Assembly: GCA_947453965.1 (NCBI GenBank)
Contig: CANGIQ010000004.1
Location: forward strand, 1 to 64,000
DNA from: Comamonadaceae bacterium
GTDB taxonomy: Bacteria > Pseudomonadota > Gammaproteobacteria > Burkholderiales > Burkholderiaceae_C
Direction of reading: 5' to 3'
DNA: 64,000 nt
Shown piece by piece: positions 1 to 9,214 of the stretch. Position 1 is the stretch's first letter, and each line of letters opens with the position of its first letter. Made by a program: the position numbers and the translations under genes. Below the pieces are notes generated by a model. The model was not told where the DNA came from. It did not search any database and worked only from the letters and a program-made list of their open reading frames with translations.

Positions 1-1
1 A

Positions 2-1378
2 GAGAACGAAGTTAAATTCGTTGACTTCCGTTTCACCGATACCCGTGGCAAATGGCAGCACATCACTGCGCCCGTGTCGCAGTTTGACGAAAGCAAGTTC
101 GAAGAAGGTCAAGCGTTTGACGGTTCTTCTATCGCCGGCTGGAAAGGCATTGAAGCCTCGGACATGTTGTTGATGCCCGATCCCAACAGCGCCTTGATTG
201 ACCCTTTCTTCGAAGAAGTCACTTTGGTTTTGATCTGCGACGTGATCGAACCCACCGACGGCAAAGCCTACGAGCGTGACCCACGTTCCATCGCCAAGCG
301 CGCTGAGACTTACCTCAAGCAATCTGGCTTGGGCGACACCGCTTACTTCGGTCCAGAACCCGAATTCTTCTTGTTTGACGAAGTGCGTTGGAGCACTGAA
401 CCCAACAACACGTTCTACGCCATCAACGAATACGAAGGCCCATGGAACAGCGGCGAGAAAATCGAAGGCGGCAACCGCGGCCATCGTCCTCGCGTCAAAG
501 GCGGCTACTTCCCCGTGCCTCCCGTTGACAGCACACACGATATGCGCAGCGAAATGTGCTTGTTGCTCGAATCTGTGGGTATCCCCGTTGAAGTGCACCA
601 CCACGAAGTGGCGGGTGCGGGTCAATGCGAAATCGGCACCAAGTTCTCGACTTTGGTCGAACGCGCTGACTGGACATTGCTGCAAAAGTACGTGATCCAC
701 AACGTGGCCAACGCTTACGGCAAGACAGCTACTTTCATGCCTAAGCCCTACGCTGGCGACAACGGTTCTGGCATGCACGTTCACCAGTCGATCTGGAAAG
801 ACGGCAAGAACTTGTTCGCAGGCAACGGCTACGCTGGTTTGTCTGAGTTCGCCCTGTACTACATCGGCGGCATCATCAAGCACGCACGTGCCTTGAACGC
901 GATCACCAACCCAGGTACCAACAGCTACAAGCGCTTGGTGCCTCACTTCGAAGCCCCTGTGAAATTGGCTTACTCGGCTAAGAACCGCTCGGCTTCGATC
1001 CGCATTCCTAACGTGGCCAGCGACAAAGCCCGTCGTGTGGAAGCGCGTTTCCCCGATCCTTTGTGCAACCCCTACCTCGGCTTTGCAGCCTTGTTGATGG
1101 CCGGTTTGGACGGTATCGAGAACAAGATTCACCCCGGCGAAGCAGCGACCAAAGACTTGTACCACCTCCCACCCGAGGAAGACAAGTTGGTCCCCACCGT
1201 GTGCTCGAGCTTGGATCAAGCCTTGGAAGCCCTCGACAAAGACCGCGCCTTCTTGACCAAAGGCGGCGTGTTCACCGACTCATGGATCGACTCTTACATT
1301 GATTTGAAGATGCAAGAAGTGACCCGCAGCCGCGTGGAAGTGTCTCCTGTCGAATACGACATGTACTACTCGCTGTAA
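2..1378 (+). CDS. glnA: Glutamine synthetase type I (5' end outside window)
   Basis: This enzyme makes glutamine from glutamate and ammonia with ATP and is the central nitrogen-assimilation enzyme, a cytoplasmic dodecamer. The frame is open to the window edge and reads [17 protein letters not shown] before the first in-window GTG at 74, which is the beta-grasp N-terminus of GlnA, so the true start lies upstream. The ATP/glutamate-binding region includes [11 protein letters not shown], and [18 protein letters not shown] and NRSASIRIP follow. The C-terminus carries the adenylylation-type segment [20 protein letters not shown], so regulation by GlnE is likely (family knowledge). A strong terminator follows the stop, and ntrB/ntrC lie downstream as in many betaproteobacteria. 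Confidence 0.97.
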   Translation, partial: ENEVKFVDFRFTDTRGKWQHITAPVSQFDESKFEEGQAFDGSSIAGWKGIEASDMLLMPDPNSALIDPFFEEVTLVLICDVIEPTDGKAYERDPRSIAKRAETYLKQSGLGDTAYFGPEPEFFLFDEVRWSTEPNNTFYAINEYEGPWNSGEKIEGGNRGHRPRVKGGYFPVPPVDSTHDMRSEMCLLLESVGIPVEVHHHEVAGAGQCEIGTKFSTLVERADWTLLQKYVIHNVANAYGKTATFMPKPYAGDNGSGMHVHQSIWKDGKNLFAGNGYAGLSEFALYYIGGIIKHARALNAITNPGTNSYKRLVPHFEAPVKLAYSAKNRSASIRIPNVASDKARRVEARFPDPLCNPYLGFAALLMAGLDGIENKIHPGEAATKDLYHLPPEEDKLVPTVCSSLDQALEALDKDRAFLTKGGVFTDSWIDSYIDLKMQEVTRSRVEVSPVEYDMYYSL

Positions 1379-1402
1379 TTTTTTGCAACGAAGCGTGCAA
1401 TC

Positions 1403-1430
1403 AAAAGGACGGCGTGAGCCGTCCTTTTTT
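1403..1430 (+). terminator. Intrinsic terminator of glnA
   Basis: The stem GGACGGC (1407-1413) pairs with GCCGTCC (1418-1424) around the loop GTGA and is followed by TTTTTT. It sits 25 bases after the glnA stop and separates glnA from the downstream ntrBC transcription unit. Confidence 0.9.
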
Positions 1431-1457
1431 GTTTGGAACCTTGTTTTTACTGATGAG

Positions 1458-1970
1458 ATGATTTGTTTGTCTTGGCGATCGTGGTGTGTGTGCATGGCAT
1501 GTGGCGTGATGGCCGCAGGTCTTGGCGCGCAAGAGGTGGCACGTGTTTACCGTTGTGGCAATGAATACACCAACCAGCCTGATCCCACGCGCCAGTGCAA
1601 GCCTTTGAGTGGTGGCCATGTCACCGTGATTGAAGGCACACGTGTTCTGCGGAGTGGCGAAACAGCGGCCATGCCCGCCCCCTCGGCCAGCGACGCCAAG
1701 GTGGAGGGCGCACAACAGCGTCAACGTGATGCCCAGGCTCAGGCTGTGTTGCAAGCCGAATTGCAAAAAGCCCAAACCCAACGTCAAGAGCTGCTGCGCC
1801 AGTGGAACCAGGGCGAGCCTGAGCGCCGTGGGGATGAGCACAAGCAACCGCAGAAATACCAAGAACGCGTGGCACAACTGCGTGCCGCCTTGCAGCGTGT
1901 CGAAGCCGATGTGGCCGGTTTGCAGCGTGAGTTGGCGCGTTTTTCTCTCCCTCCTCAAGGAAATCAATGA
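1458..1970 (+). CDS. DUF4124-like secreted protein with coiled-coil tail
   Basis: A 170-aa protein of unknown function. An upstream in-frame start at 1383 would read through the glnA terminator, so the ATG at 1458 is preferred. The N-terminus (CMACGVMAAGLGAQ) is a short hydrophobic export signal. The segment VYRCGNEYTNQPDPTRQC resembles the DUF4124 module common in betaproteobacterial envelope proteins. The rest is rich in Q, E, K and R with heptad-like spacing (VLQAELQKAQTQRQELLRQW) and is probably a coiled coil. Its stop overlaps the ntrB start by four bases (ATGA), so the two are translationally coupled. A role in nitrogen control is not shown; this may be a positional passenger. Confidence 0.7.
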   Translation: MICLSWRSWCVCMACGVMAAGLGAQEVARVYRCGNEYTNQPDPTRQCKPLSGGHVTVIEGTRVLRSGETAAMPAPSASDAKVEGAQQRQRDAQAQAVLQAELQKAQTQRQELLRQWNQGEPERRGDEHKQPQKYQERVAQLRAALQRVEADVAGLQRELARFSLPPQGNQ

Positions 1971-3037
1971 CCCTGATGACTGAAACGTCCGTGGACACGC
2001 GGTCTTTTGATTTGCTCGCCACCCTGGTCGCCATCGTGCGCACCGACGGGGTGGTGGTGTTTGCCAACGCGGCACTCGAAGACATCATGGGTGTCTCGCG
2101 TCGCAACATCGAGGGTGCGGCGTTCGCGCAGTATTTCGCCCAGCCTCAGGCTTTTCAAAATGCCCTCAAAGGCGCCCAAACCAACGCGTTCGCAGTGATG
2201 CGTTACGACGCGTATTTGCATCGTCCCTTGCAAGAACCCTTGCCGGTGCATGTGATCGTGGCGCCGACGGATCGCGCAGGCGAAATCTTGATTGAGTTGC
2301 TGCCCCTGGAGCAACAAACCCGTCAAGACCGCGAAGAGCGCTTGATTGATCAAGCCCAAGCCAACAAAGAATTGATTCGCAACCTGGCCCATGAAATCAA
2401 AAACCCCTTGGGCGGCATCCGGGGGGCGGCGCAGTTGCTGCAAATGGAAGTCGAAAGCCGAGATTTGATTGAGTACACCCAGGTCATCATTCATGAGGCC
2501 GACCGCTTGCAGGTCTTGGTGGATCGCTTGCTGGCGCCTCATCGACGTCCGCATGTGGTGGGCGACGTCAACATCCATGAGGTGTGTGAACGGGTGCGCA
2601 GTTTGATCGTGGCCGAATTCCCCAAAGGTTTGCGCGTGGTGCGCGACTATGACACCTCGATTCCAGAGTTCAGAGGGGACCGTGAGCAACTCATTCAGGC
2701 TGTGCTGAACATCGTGCACAACGCAGCCCAAGCACTGAGTGAGCGGGTGGTCGATGGCGATGCGGAGATTATTTTGCGCACGCGCATCAACCGGCAAGTC
2801 ACTTTTGGCAAACAACGTTACCGCTTGGCATTGGAATTGCATGTCATTGACAACGGACCCGGCATTCCGGACGAGATCAAGGACAGATTGTTCTTTCCTT
2901 TGGTTTCTGGACGAGATGGCGGTTCTGGATTGGGGTTGAATTTGGCACAAACATTTGTCCAGCAACACCATGGTTTGATCGCGTGTGACAGTGTGCCGGG
3001 GCGGACAGATTTCAAAATTCTGATTCCCCTGCCTTGA
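1967..3037 (+). CDS. glnL: Nitrogen regulation sensor kinase NtrB
   Basis: A soluble histidine kinase/phosphatase that controls NtrC phosphorylation in response to PII (GlnB/GlnK) signalling. In order it has an N-terminal PAS domain (about residues 12-110, no membrane segments), a dimerisation/phosphoacceptor helix with NLAHEIKNPLGG (His142), and a HATPase domain with N box NIVHNAAQAL, G1 box DNGPGIP and G2 box GGSGLGLNLAQ. At 356 aa it has normal length. It overlaps the preceding gene by 4 bases and lies 45 bases before ntrC, so an operon is expected. Confidence 0.96.
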   Translation: MTLMTETSVDTRSFDLLATLVAIVRTDGVVVFANAALEDIMGVSRRNIEGAAFAQYFAQPQAFQNALKGAQTNAFAVMRYDAYLHRPLQEPLPVHVIVAPTDRAGEILIELLPLEQQTRQDREERLIDQAQANKELIRNLAHEIKNPLGGIRGAAQLLQMEVESRDLIEYTQVIIHEADRLQVLVDRLLAPHRRPHVVGDVNIHEVCERVRSLIVAEFPKGLRVVRDYDTSIPEFRGDREQLIQAVLNIVHNAAQALSERVVDGDAEIILRTRINRQVTFGKQRYRLALELHVIDNGPGIPDEIKDRLFFPLVSGRDGGSGLGLNLAQTFVQQHHGLIACDSVPGRTDFKILIPLP

Positions 3038-3082
3038 TGCCCGGGCGAACCCTTCACGGAACATACAGAAAGTAGCGCTGAC

Positions 3083-4633
3083 ATGAAACCGATTTGGATT
3101 GTGGATGACGACCAGTCAATTCGCTTCGTGCTGGAGAAGGCGCTGTTGCGCGAGAACTTGCCCACCCGCAGTTTCACCAGCCCCCGCGAAGTCTTGCAAG
3201 CGCTAGATGCTGCAAGTGAAGACGAGGGGCCACAAATTTTGGTCAGCGACATTCGCATGCCCGGTGGCTCGGGCTTGGACTTGCTCACCAAAGTGAAAGA
3301 GCGTTTACCGACCTTGCCGGTCATCATCATGACGGCCTTCTCCGATTTGGACAGTGCGGTGTCAGCGTTCCAAGGTGGTGCATTTGAGTATTTGCCCAAG
3401 CCGTTTGATTTGCCCAAGGCCGTGGAGCTGATTCGCCGTGCCGTCGATGAAAGTCAACGCGAGCAAGCTCAAACCGAGCGGCAAGATGAGACGCCCGAAA
3501 TGCTCGGCCAAGCGCCTGCCATGCAAGATGTGTTTCGCGCCATTGGCCGCTTGAGCCAAAGCCATGTGACAGTGATGATCACCGGCGAGAGTGGTTCGGG
3601 CAAAGAACTGGTGGCGCGCGCCTTGCACAAGCATTCACCACGCGGCGATGCGGGCAGCAAAGGCCCGTTTGTGGCCATCAACACGGCAGCTATCCCTAAA
3701 GACTTGTTGGAGAGCGAGCTCTTTGGGCATGAACGTGGTGCATTCACGGGTGCCCAAACCACACGCCGTGGGCGCTTCGAGCAAGCTGAAGGTGGGACCT
3801 TGTTCTTGGACGAAATCGGTGACATGCCGTTTGATTTGCAGACCCGTTTGCTGCGTGTCTTGAGCGATGGCAACTACTACCGCGTGGGGGGCCACAACGC
3901 CATCAAAGCCAATGTGCGCGTGATTGCTGCAACCCACCAAGATTTGGAGCAGCGCGTCAAAGACGGCGTGTTCCGTGAAGACTTGTTCCACCGTTTGAAC
4001 GTGATTCGCTTGCGTTTGCCCGCTTTGCGTGAGCGTCGTGAAGACATCCCCACCTTGACGCGCCACTTTTTGCAGCAGAGTGCACAACAATTGGGCGTGG
4101 AATCCAAGCGCATCTCTGACAGCGCACAAAGTTTGCTCAACCAATTTGCCTTTCCAGGCAATGTGCGGCAGTTAGAAAACATTTGCCATTGGTTGACCGT
4201 GATGGCACCCGCGCAAGTGATCGAACCCAAAGACTTGCCGCCGGAAGTTCAAGTAGACGGCGCAGAGGCCAGTAGCTTGGCAGGGCAAGTTGCCCAGGTT
4301 GCCTTGGGTGCAGCCTCGCCGACAACAGCGCCACAGGATGTGCTGCGGCCTTCCTCGCCCGCAAGCTCAACCAACGAGGGTGGTGGTACCGCGCCTGTGG
4401 TGCTCAATTTGCCGGGGGCTGATTGGGAACAAGGCCTAGAAGCCGAAGCCATGAGCCTGTTGGTGGCAGGCCGTACCGATGTGTGGGAGGTGCTGGCCAA
4501 TCGCTTTGAAGCGCGCCTGATTCAAACCGCCTTGGCCAACACAAGAGGTCGACGCATTGAAGCCGCACAAAAACTCGGCATTGGGCGCAACACCATCACA
4601 CGCAAAATCCAAGAGTTGGGGCTGGATGACTGA
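3083..4633 (+). CDS. glnG: Nitrogen regulation response regulator NtrC
   Basis: A sigma-54-dependent activator of nitrogen-limitation genes such as glnA and ammonium transport. The receiver domain has phospho-Asp56 (LVSDIRMPG) and Lys106. The AAA+ domain has Walker A GESGSGKE (about 168-175), the sigma-54 contact loop GAFTGA (about 219-224) and Walker B GGTLFLDEIGDM. A C-terminal Fis-type HTH (RRIEAAQKLGIGRNTITRKI) binds DNA. A long Ala/Ser/Thr/Pro-rich linker, about residues 390-445, separates the AAA+ and HTH domains and explains the 516-aa length. It is convergent with xth. Confidence 0.97.
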   Translation: MKPIWIVDDDQSIRFVLEKALLRENLPTRSFTSPREVLQALDAASEDEGPQILVSDIRMPGGSGLDLLTKVKERLPTLPVIIMTAFSDLDSAVSAFQGGAFEYLPKPFDLPKAVELIRRAVDESQREQAQTERQDETPEMLGQAPAMQDVFRAIGRLSQSHVTVMITGESGSGKELVARALHKHSPRGDAGSKGPFVAINTAAIPKDLLESELFGHERGAFTGAQTTRRGRFEQAEGGTLFLDEIGDMPFDLQTRLLRVLSDGNYYRVGGHNAIKANVRVIAATHQDLEQRVKDGVFREDLFHRLNVIRLRLPALRERREDIPTLTRHFLQQSAQQLGVESKRISDSAQSLLNQFAFPGNVRQLENICHWLTVMAPAQVIEPKDLPPEVQVDGAEASSLAGQVAQVALGAASPTTAPQDVLRPSSPASSTNEGGGTAPVVLNLPGADWEQGLEAEAMSLLVAGRTDVWEVLANRFEARLIQTALANTRGRRIEAAQKLGIGRNTITRKIQELGLDD

Positions 4634-4657
4634 GCGTGTCGTCCAGCGCCTGAAACT

Positions 4658-5440
4658 TTAAGCCAACGTCACCACCACTGGGGTGTGGTCGCTGGGACGT
4701 TCGTTTTTACGTGGGGCTTTGTCGATCACACAAGCGCTCACACGTGGCTTGAGCGCATCGCTGACCAAGATGTGGTCAATCCGCAGGCCGCGGTTGCGGC
4801 GAAACGCGAACTCGCGGTAATCCCACCAGCTGTAACTTTTCTCGGCTTGTTCAAACAAGCGAAACGCATCGTGTGTGCCGAGCTGGATCAAAGCTTGGAA
4901 ATGTTCGCGTTCTTCCACGGTGCAGTGGATGGTGTCTTTCAAAGCCACAGGGTCCCACACATCGCGGTCATCCACCGTGATGTTGAAGTCACCCATCAAC
5001 ACGAGTTGGGGGTGGCGCGTGAGCTCATCCACGACCCAAGCGCGAAGAGCTTCCAACCAACGCATCTTGTAAACAAATTTGTCGCTGTCTGGAGCTTGGC
5101 CGTTGGGAAAGTAGGCGCCAATCACGCGCACTCCGTCGACGGTGCCGGCAATCACGCGCGCCATGTCATCTTCAAAGCCAGGAATGTTTTTGACCACATC
5201 GGTGGCAGGCGTGCGTGACAGCAAGGCCACGCCGTTGTAGGTTTTTTGTCCGAAGAAAGCCACTTGGTAGCCGGCGGCTTCGATGGCTTCTTTGGGGAAT
5301 TTATCGTCGGTGGTTTTGGTTTCTTGCAGCACCAACGCGTCGACCGGGTTGGCTGCCAACCAGTCCAAAACCTGCGGCAGACGTACGTTCAGCGAGTTGA
5401 CATTCCAAGTGGCGAGTTGCATGGGTATCGACGTATTCAT
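4658..5440 (-). CDS. xth: Exodeoxyribonuclease III
   Basis: An AP endonuclease and 3'-5' exonuclease of base-excision repair. It has the full exonuclease III fold signature: ATWNVNSLN, the metal ligand LQETK, MGDFNI, RIDHILVSD and the C-terminal catalytic SDHTPV. The 260 aa are typical. The first ATG (5440) overlaps the stop of the upstream DUF4337 gene by one base (TGATG). The internal Met at 5422 (MQLATWNVNS) is also a plausible start and would fit the family N-terminus more tightly. Confidence 0.95.
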   Translation of the reverse strand: MNTSIPMQLATWNVNSLNVRLPQVLDWLAANPVDALVLQETKTTDDKFPKEAIEAAGYQVAFFGQKTYNGVALLSRTPATDVVKNIPGFEDDMARVIAGTVDGVRVIGAYFPNGQAPDSDKFVYKMRWLEALRAWVVDELTRHPQLVLMGDFNITVDDRDVWDPVALKDTIHCTVEEREHFQALIQLGTHDAFRLFEQAEKSYSWWDYREFAFRRNRGLRIDHILVSDALKPRVSACVIDKAPRKNERPSDHTPVVVTLA

Positions 5441-6015
5441 CAGAGGTGCAGAGCCGCCAATAGACCCACGCTCAAGCCAAACGCCCCTGCGCCAAACATG
5501 GCGTATTCCAGCCAGCGCTTGCGTGTCAGCAAGGCGATGGCAGCCAGTGCAATGGCCACTTGCAACAAGGTCGTGGCTTGGGCCCAGCGGTGGTGCTGGT
5601 GCATTTGCTCATCCGACTGGTGGTCCCATTCTTTGGACTCGGCTTCGAGTTTTTCAGCCACCGCTTTGATGTCAGATTTTTCAGCCTTGTAGCGTTTGAT
5701 TTCGGCGTCGTAAAACTCTTTTTTCCCAGCAGGCGCGAGCTCAAGCGCCAATTCGCTCAAATTCTGTTTGCTGCTCTTGGCTTGGTAAAAATTCCACTGG
5801 TTGGAGGCCTCGGTTTTTTTGATGGCCGCATTGTTTTTGTACAAACCTGCGTTGGCTTGGGTGGCGCCACCCATGTAGCCAAAAATCGCGCCCACGGTGG
5901 CAATGATGGCCGTGAACATGGCGATTTTGTTGGTACTGCTGCTGCCGTGACCTTGGGCCGCGTGTTCTAACTCGTGGTCGTGGGGGCCGTGAACGTGAAA
6001 TCCGTGCTCAGACAT
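5440..6015 (-). CDS. DUF4337 membrane protein
   Basis: A 191-aa protein of unknown function. It starts with a His-rich stretch (GFHVHGPHDHELEHA), then a membrane segment (IAMFTAIIATVGAIFGYMGG), a charged coiled-coil middle (FYQAKSSKQNLSELALELA onwards) and two C-terminal hydrophobic segments. This is the arrangement of the DUF4337 family, which I recognise by the NNAAIKKTEASNQWNFYQAK segment. It is coupled by one overlapping base to xth and lies 11 bases after folA, so all four minus-strand genes from thyA to xth may be co-transcribed. Confidence 0.85.
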   Translation of the reverse strand: MSEHGFHVHGPHDHELEHAAQGHGSSSTNKIAMFTAIIATVGAIFGYMGGATQANAGLYKNNAAIKKTEASNQWNFYQAKSSKQNLSELALELAPAGKKEFYDAEIKRYKAEKSDIKAVAEKLEAESKEWDHQSDEQMHQHHRWAQATTLLQVAIALAAIALLTRKRWLEYAMFGAGAFGLSVGLLAALHL

Positions 6016-6026
6016 GGTGCTATTTT

Positions 6027-6515
6027 TCAGAGGTTGCGTGTGAGGGTGACAAAGCTGTAGCGGGTGCCGTTGGCGGCAGTGTGCGATTCGCGGGCCGTTT
6101 CGTGCCAGCTGGCATCGAAGGTGGGCGCGAAGGCGTCGCCTTCGTAGTCGGCATCAATTTCGGTGACCACGGCACGCGTGGCCCAGGGCATGGATTGGGC
6201 ATACACCTCGGCGCCACCGATCACCCACACCTCGTCGGTCGGTGCACACAAGGCGCGTGCTTGGTCTATTGAATGAGCCACCTGGGCCCCGTTGGCGTGC
6301 CAATCGCTTTGGCGGGTGATCACGATGTTGGTGCGCCCTGGCAGTGGGCGAAATTGAGGCGGCAGCGACTCCCAGGTCTTGCGACCCATGATGACCGGTT
6401 GACCGAGCGTGGTTTTTTTAAAGTGCGCCAGGTCTTCGGGCAAGTGCCAAGGCAATGTGTTGTCGCGGCCAATCACGCCGTTGCGCGCGCGCGCAAAGAT
6501 CAGGTTCAAACCCAT
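6027..6515 (-). CDS. folA: Dihydrofolate reductase
   Basis: Reduces dihydrofolate to tetrahydrofolate with NADPH, regenerating the folate oxidised by thymidylate synthase. Diagnostic pieces are the start LIFARARNGVIGRDNTLPWH, the catalytic acidic helix DLAHFKKTT, the NADPH loop GRKTWESLP and WVIGGAEVYAQ. The 162 aa are standard for a chromosomal DHFR. It lies 15 bases downstream of thyA in the usual thyA-folA order. Confidence 0.97.
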   Translation of the reverse strand: MGLNLIFARARNGVIGRDNTLPWHLPEDLAHFKKTTLGQPVIMGRKTWESLPPQFRPLPGRTNIVITRQSDWHANGAQVAHSIDQARALCAPTDEVWVIGGAEVYAQSMPWATRAVVTEIDADYEGDAFAPTFDASWHETARESHTAANGTRYSFVTLTRNL

Positions 6516-6530
6516 GTGTGTCTCTTGTGG

Positions 6531-7358
6531 TTAAACCGCAACCGGCGCTTTGATCGCACCGTGGCATTGGTAGTCCAGCACTTCAAAGTCTTCGTAGTCG
6601 TAGCCGAATATCGAGTCGGGCTTGCGCTTGATGTGGAGCGTGGGGTAGGCGAACGGTGCGCGGCTGAGTTGCAAGTCCACTTGCTCGTGGTGGTTGCTGT
6701 AAATGTGGCAATCGCCACCAGTCCAGATGAAGTCACCCACATCCAAATCGCATTGCTGCGCCACCATGTGCGTGAGCAGGGCGTAGCTGGCAATGTTGAA
6801 AGGCACACCCAAAAAGATGTCAGCGCTGCGTTGGTAGAGCTGGCAGCTGAGCTTGGCTTTTTCGCCTGGGTTTTGCGCGGGGGCCACGTAGAACTGAAAG
6901 AACGCATGGCAAGGCATGAGCGCCATCTTGTCGAGTTCAGCCACGTTCCATGCGCTCACGATGATGCGGCGGCTGTCGGGGTTGTTTTTCAGTGTGTCGA
7001 TGACCTGTTGAATTTGGTCAATGTGGCCACCATCAGGGCTGGGCCAGCTGCGCCATTGCACGCCGTACACAGGGCCTAAGTCACCGTCTTCGCGGGCCCA
7101 TTCATCCCAAATCGTCACACCGCGCTCTTTGAGCCAGTTGTTGTTGCTTGAACCGGTCAGGAACCACAACAGCTCTTGAATGATGGAGCGCAGGTGTACT
7201 TTCTTGGTGGTCACCAACGGGAAGCCTTCGTTCAAATCAAAACGCATTTGATAACCGAACACGCTTTTGGTGCCTGTGCCGGTGCGGTCTGTTTTGGCCA
7301 CGCCATGGGTATTGACGTGTTGCATGAAGTCTTCGTATTGGCGGCGAATTGGGCGCAT
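6531..7358 (-). CDS. thyA: Thymidylate synthase
   Basis: Converts dUMP to dTMP using methylene-tetrahydrofolate. The catalytic cysteine is in [14 protein letters not shown] (Cys150), with the phosphate-binding segment [17 protein letters not shown] near the N-terminus, [11 protein letters not shown] before the active site, and [13 protein letters not shown] for nucleotide binding. At 275 aa it is a little longer than the E. coli enzyme (264). It heads the minus-strand thyA-folA unit and is divergent from the RodZ-like gene. Confidence 0.98.
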   Translation of the reverse strand: MRPIRRQYEDFMQHVNTHGVAKTDRTGTGTKSVFGYQMRFDLNEGFPLVTTKKVHLRSIIQELLWFLTGSSNNNWLKERGVTIWDEWAREDGDLGPVYGVQWRSWPSPDGGHIDQIQQVIDTLKNNPDSRRIIVSAWNVAELDKMALMPCHAFFQFYVAPAQNPGEKAKLSCQLYQRSADIFLGVPFNIASYALLTHMVAQQCDLDVGDFIWTGGDCHIYSNHHEQVDLQLSRAPFAYPTLHIKRKPDSIFGYDYEDFEVLDYQCHGAIKAPVAV

Positions 7359-7439
7359 AGAGGGAGCTTTTGAAAAAATCTGCCTGAGTTTACGTCTTAT
7401 GGATAAGGGGCAGTTTGGACGGTGGTGCCCATCTGAAAA

Positions 7440-7491
7440 TTGGAATGGGGTTGTTTTGTTGTATAAAATGTTAACTATTGAGTTATAAAAT
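7440..7491 (+). promoter_or_regulatory. Possible promoter region with duplicated TATAAAATG
   Basis: TATAAAATG occurs twice, at 7462-7470 and 7484-7492. TTGGAA at 7440 lies 16 bases before the first copy, a tolerable sigma-70 -35/-10 pair facing the gene at 7581. The region is visibly AT-rich against its neighbours. This is weak pattern evidence only. Confidence 0.3.
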
Positions 7492-7580
7492 GCTCTACGC
7501 TTTTTGGCGTATTGACGATTTTTATAAACAGAACGACATTCGTGGACAACCTGGGATCTCCCTTTACTTCAATTGTCAGC

Positions 7581-8531
7581 ATGACATCACCTGAAATCAT
7601 CAGCACATCGCATCGCAGCGTGTATGACACCTGTGATCCAGATTACTTGCGCCAGCTTAGAGAAGCCTCAGGGATGGACGAAACATGGCTGGCGCGCACG
7701 GCCTGTTTGTCACTCGCTCAGGTCCGCCAGCTGGAAGAGGGCGGAGAAAGTTTGTTTTACTCACCGACCATCAAGCGCCAAGCCTACAAACGCTTGTTGA
7801 TGATCTTGGGCGCCGAGCCGCCTTCGGCTGTTGTGGAGGTGGTGGCAACGCCTGATCCCTCGGTCGTCCACGATTTGGACGAGATCATTGCCATGGACGA
7901 GAAAAATCTGGAACACAGATCGATCGCAGATCTTTTTCAAACCGTGCGCAGTCACGTGTCGCAGCACAAGACTTCGGCGCTGGCTGTGTTGCTTGTGGGT
8001 GTGACCGCTGCTGCTTCATTGGTGATCCCCACACCTAGCCTCGAGTCAACGAGTGTGGCCGAACGCGTGTCAGTCAAAAACCCTGAATCACTGACCTTGG
8101 CTGCATTGCCTACGCCTGCGGTGCCTGTTGTGTCTGTCCCGCCTGTCTCTCAAGCGTCGGCATCGGTTAGCGCAGCAGAATCTGCTGTTACCTCTGCATC
8201 TGCTGCGGTCTCGACCTCTGCGAGTGCTTCGGCTTCGTGCCAGTACACACGCGATGTATTGCCACAAGTTTCACCTTTGGCGGCGACCAAGCCCAGCCGC
8301 TACGTGCACATGGTGGCAGCGGCAGATGTCACCGTGTGCGTGGTGGACGGTAACCAGCAAGCCAGTGTGCTAAAGCTCAAAGCTGGCGAGGGCCAGAGTG
8401 TGTTTGGCACTGCACCTTGGCAAGTGTCCAGCACCAAATTAGCTCAGTTGCAAATTTATTTCCAAGGCTGGCGTGTGGCGCTGCCCGAAGGGACTGACCA
8501 ACGCGTGGCGTTGATCGAAAAATCCAACTGA
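7581..8531 (+). CDS. RodZ-like helix-turn-helix membrane protein
   Basis: A 316-aa protein with a cytoplasmic HTH (about residues 17-75: LRQLREASGMDETWLARTACLSLAQVRQLEEG), one membrane segment (about 131-150, TSALAVLLVGVTAAASLVIP), a Ser/Ala/Val-rich periplasmic linker and a C-terminal beta-rich domain (DVTVCVVDGNQQ...LKAGEGQSVFG) like DUF4115. This is the RodZ layout, in which the HTH binds MreB rather than DNA, but the sequence is divergent and the canonical rodZ beside ispG is not here. A TTG at 7512 would extend it by 23 residues; the ATG at 7581 is preferred. It runs directly into the response-regulator gene with a 2-base gap. Confidence 0.6.
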   Translation: MTSPEIISTSHRSVYDTCDPDYLRQLREASGMDETWLARTACLSLAQVRQLEEGGESLFYSPTIKRQAYKRLLMILGAEPPSAVVEVVATPDPSVVHDLDEIIAMDEKNLEHRSIADLFQTVRSHVSQHKTSALAVLLVGVTAAASLVIPTPSLESTSVAERVSVKNPESLTLAALPTPAVPVVSVPPVSQASASVSAAESAVTSASAAVSTSASASASCQYTRDVLPQVSPLAATKPSRYVHMVAAADVTVCVVDGNQQASVLKLKAGEGQSVFGTAPWQVSSTKLAQLQIYFQGWRVALPEGTDQRVALIEKSN

Positions 8532-8533
8532 GG

Positions 8534-9214
8534 TTGAGTGCATTGACGACCTTGCCATCGACAGATGCTCTCACCGATCTGGGCCATGTGGTGGTGATTG
8601 ATGATGACCCCTCGGTGCGCCGCAGCCTGTGCACCATGCTAGAGCGCGCAGGTTATCGCGTGACGGACTACGAGAGCGCCGACGCATTTTTGCAAAACCC
8701 TGTGTTGCCTTCGCCAGCGGTGCTGTTGCTGGATATGCGCATGCCAGGCACCACAGGTGTCATGCTCCAAGCCAAACTCAAGACCTTGGTCACGCATCCA
8801 GTGCCGATTGTGTTTGTGAGTGGCGACAGCCGGCCTGATGAAATCATTGCGGCCATGAAGCAAGGCGCGATTGACTTTTTGCTCAAGCCTTTCACGGCCC
8901 AAGCCATGCTCGACGTCATCACCCGCGCCATGCAAGTCGCTGTTCAGTCGCAAGAAGTCAGTAACAAGCAGGCGATGGTTTCAGAGCGTTTGCAACGTTT
9001 GACACCGCGTGAGCTTGAAATTTGCCATTGGATGGTGCGCGGCTTTTCCAATCAACAAATTGCGTCATTGGACGGCGGTGCGGCAGCCACCATCAAGCTA
9101 CACCGTTCGCGCGTGATGGAAAAAATGCAGACTGACAGCTTGCCCGAATTGATCGACATGCTCGCGGGCTTGCACCTGCCGGCTCCCAAGCGCCAGGGCG
9201 GAGCCGCGGTTTAA
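8534..9214 (+). CDS. FixJ/LuxR-type response regulator
   Basis: A 226-aa two-domain regulator. The receiver has the acidic pocket VIDDDPS, phospho-acceptor Asp67 (LLLDMRMPG), Ser96 and Lys118 (FLLKPF). The output domain begins LTPRELEICHWMVRGFSNQQIA and ends HRSRVMEKM, as in LuxR/FixJ HTHs. The expected GIS-RTVE turn is replaced by DGGAAATIK, which is unusual. The frame opens with TTG at 8534, two bases after the previous stop, so it is translationally linked to the RodZ-like gene. No cognate histidine kinase lies nearby. It ends with a 4-base overlap with the convergent oxidase gene. Confidence 0.85.
   Translation: MSALTTLPSTDALTDLGHVVVIDDDPSVRRSLCTMLERAGYRVTDYESADAFLQNPVLPSPAVLLLDMRMPGTTGVMLQAKLKTLVTHPVPIVFVSGDSRPDEIIAAMKQGAIDFLLKPFTAQAMLDVITRAMQVAVQSQEVSNKQAMVSERLQRLTPRELEICHWMVRGFSNQQIASLDGGAAATIKLHRSRVMEKMQTDSLPELIDMLAGLHLPAPKRQGGAAV

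Noticed and set aside
1431-1520. A sigma-54 promoter between glnA and ntrB
   Set aside because: I looked for TGGCAC-N5-TTGC and found only isolated half-matches inside coding sequence.
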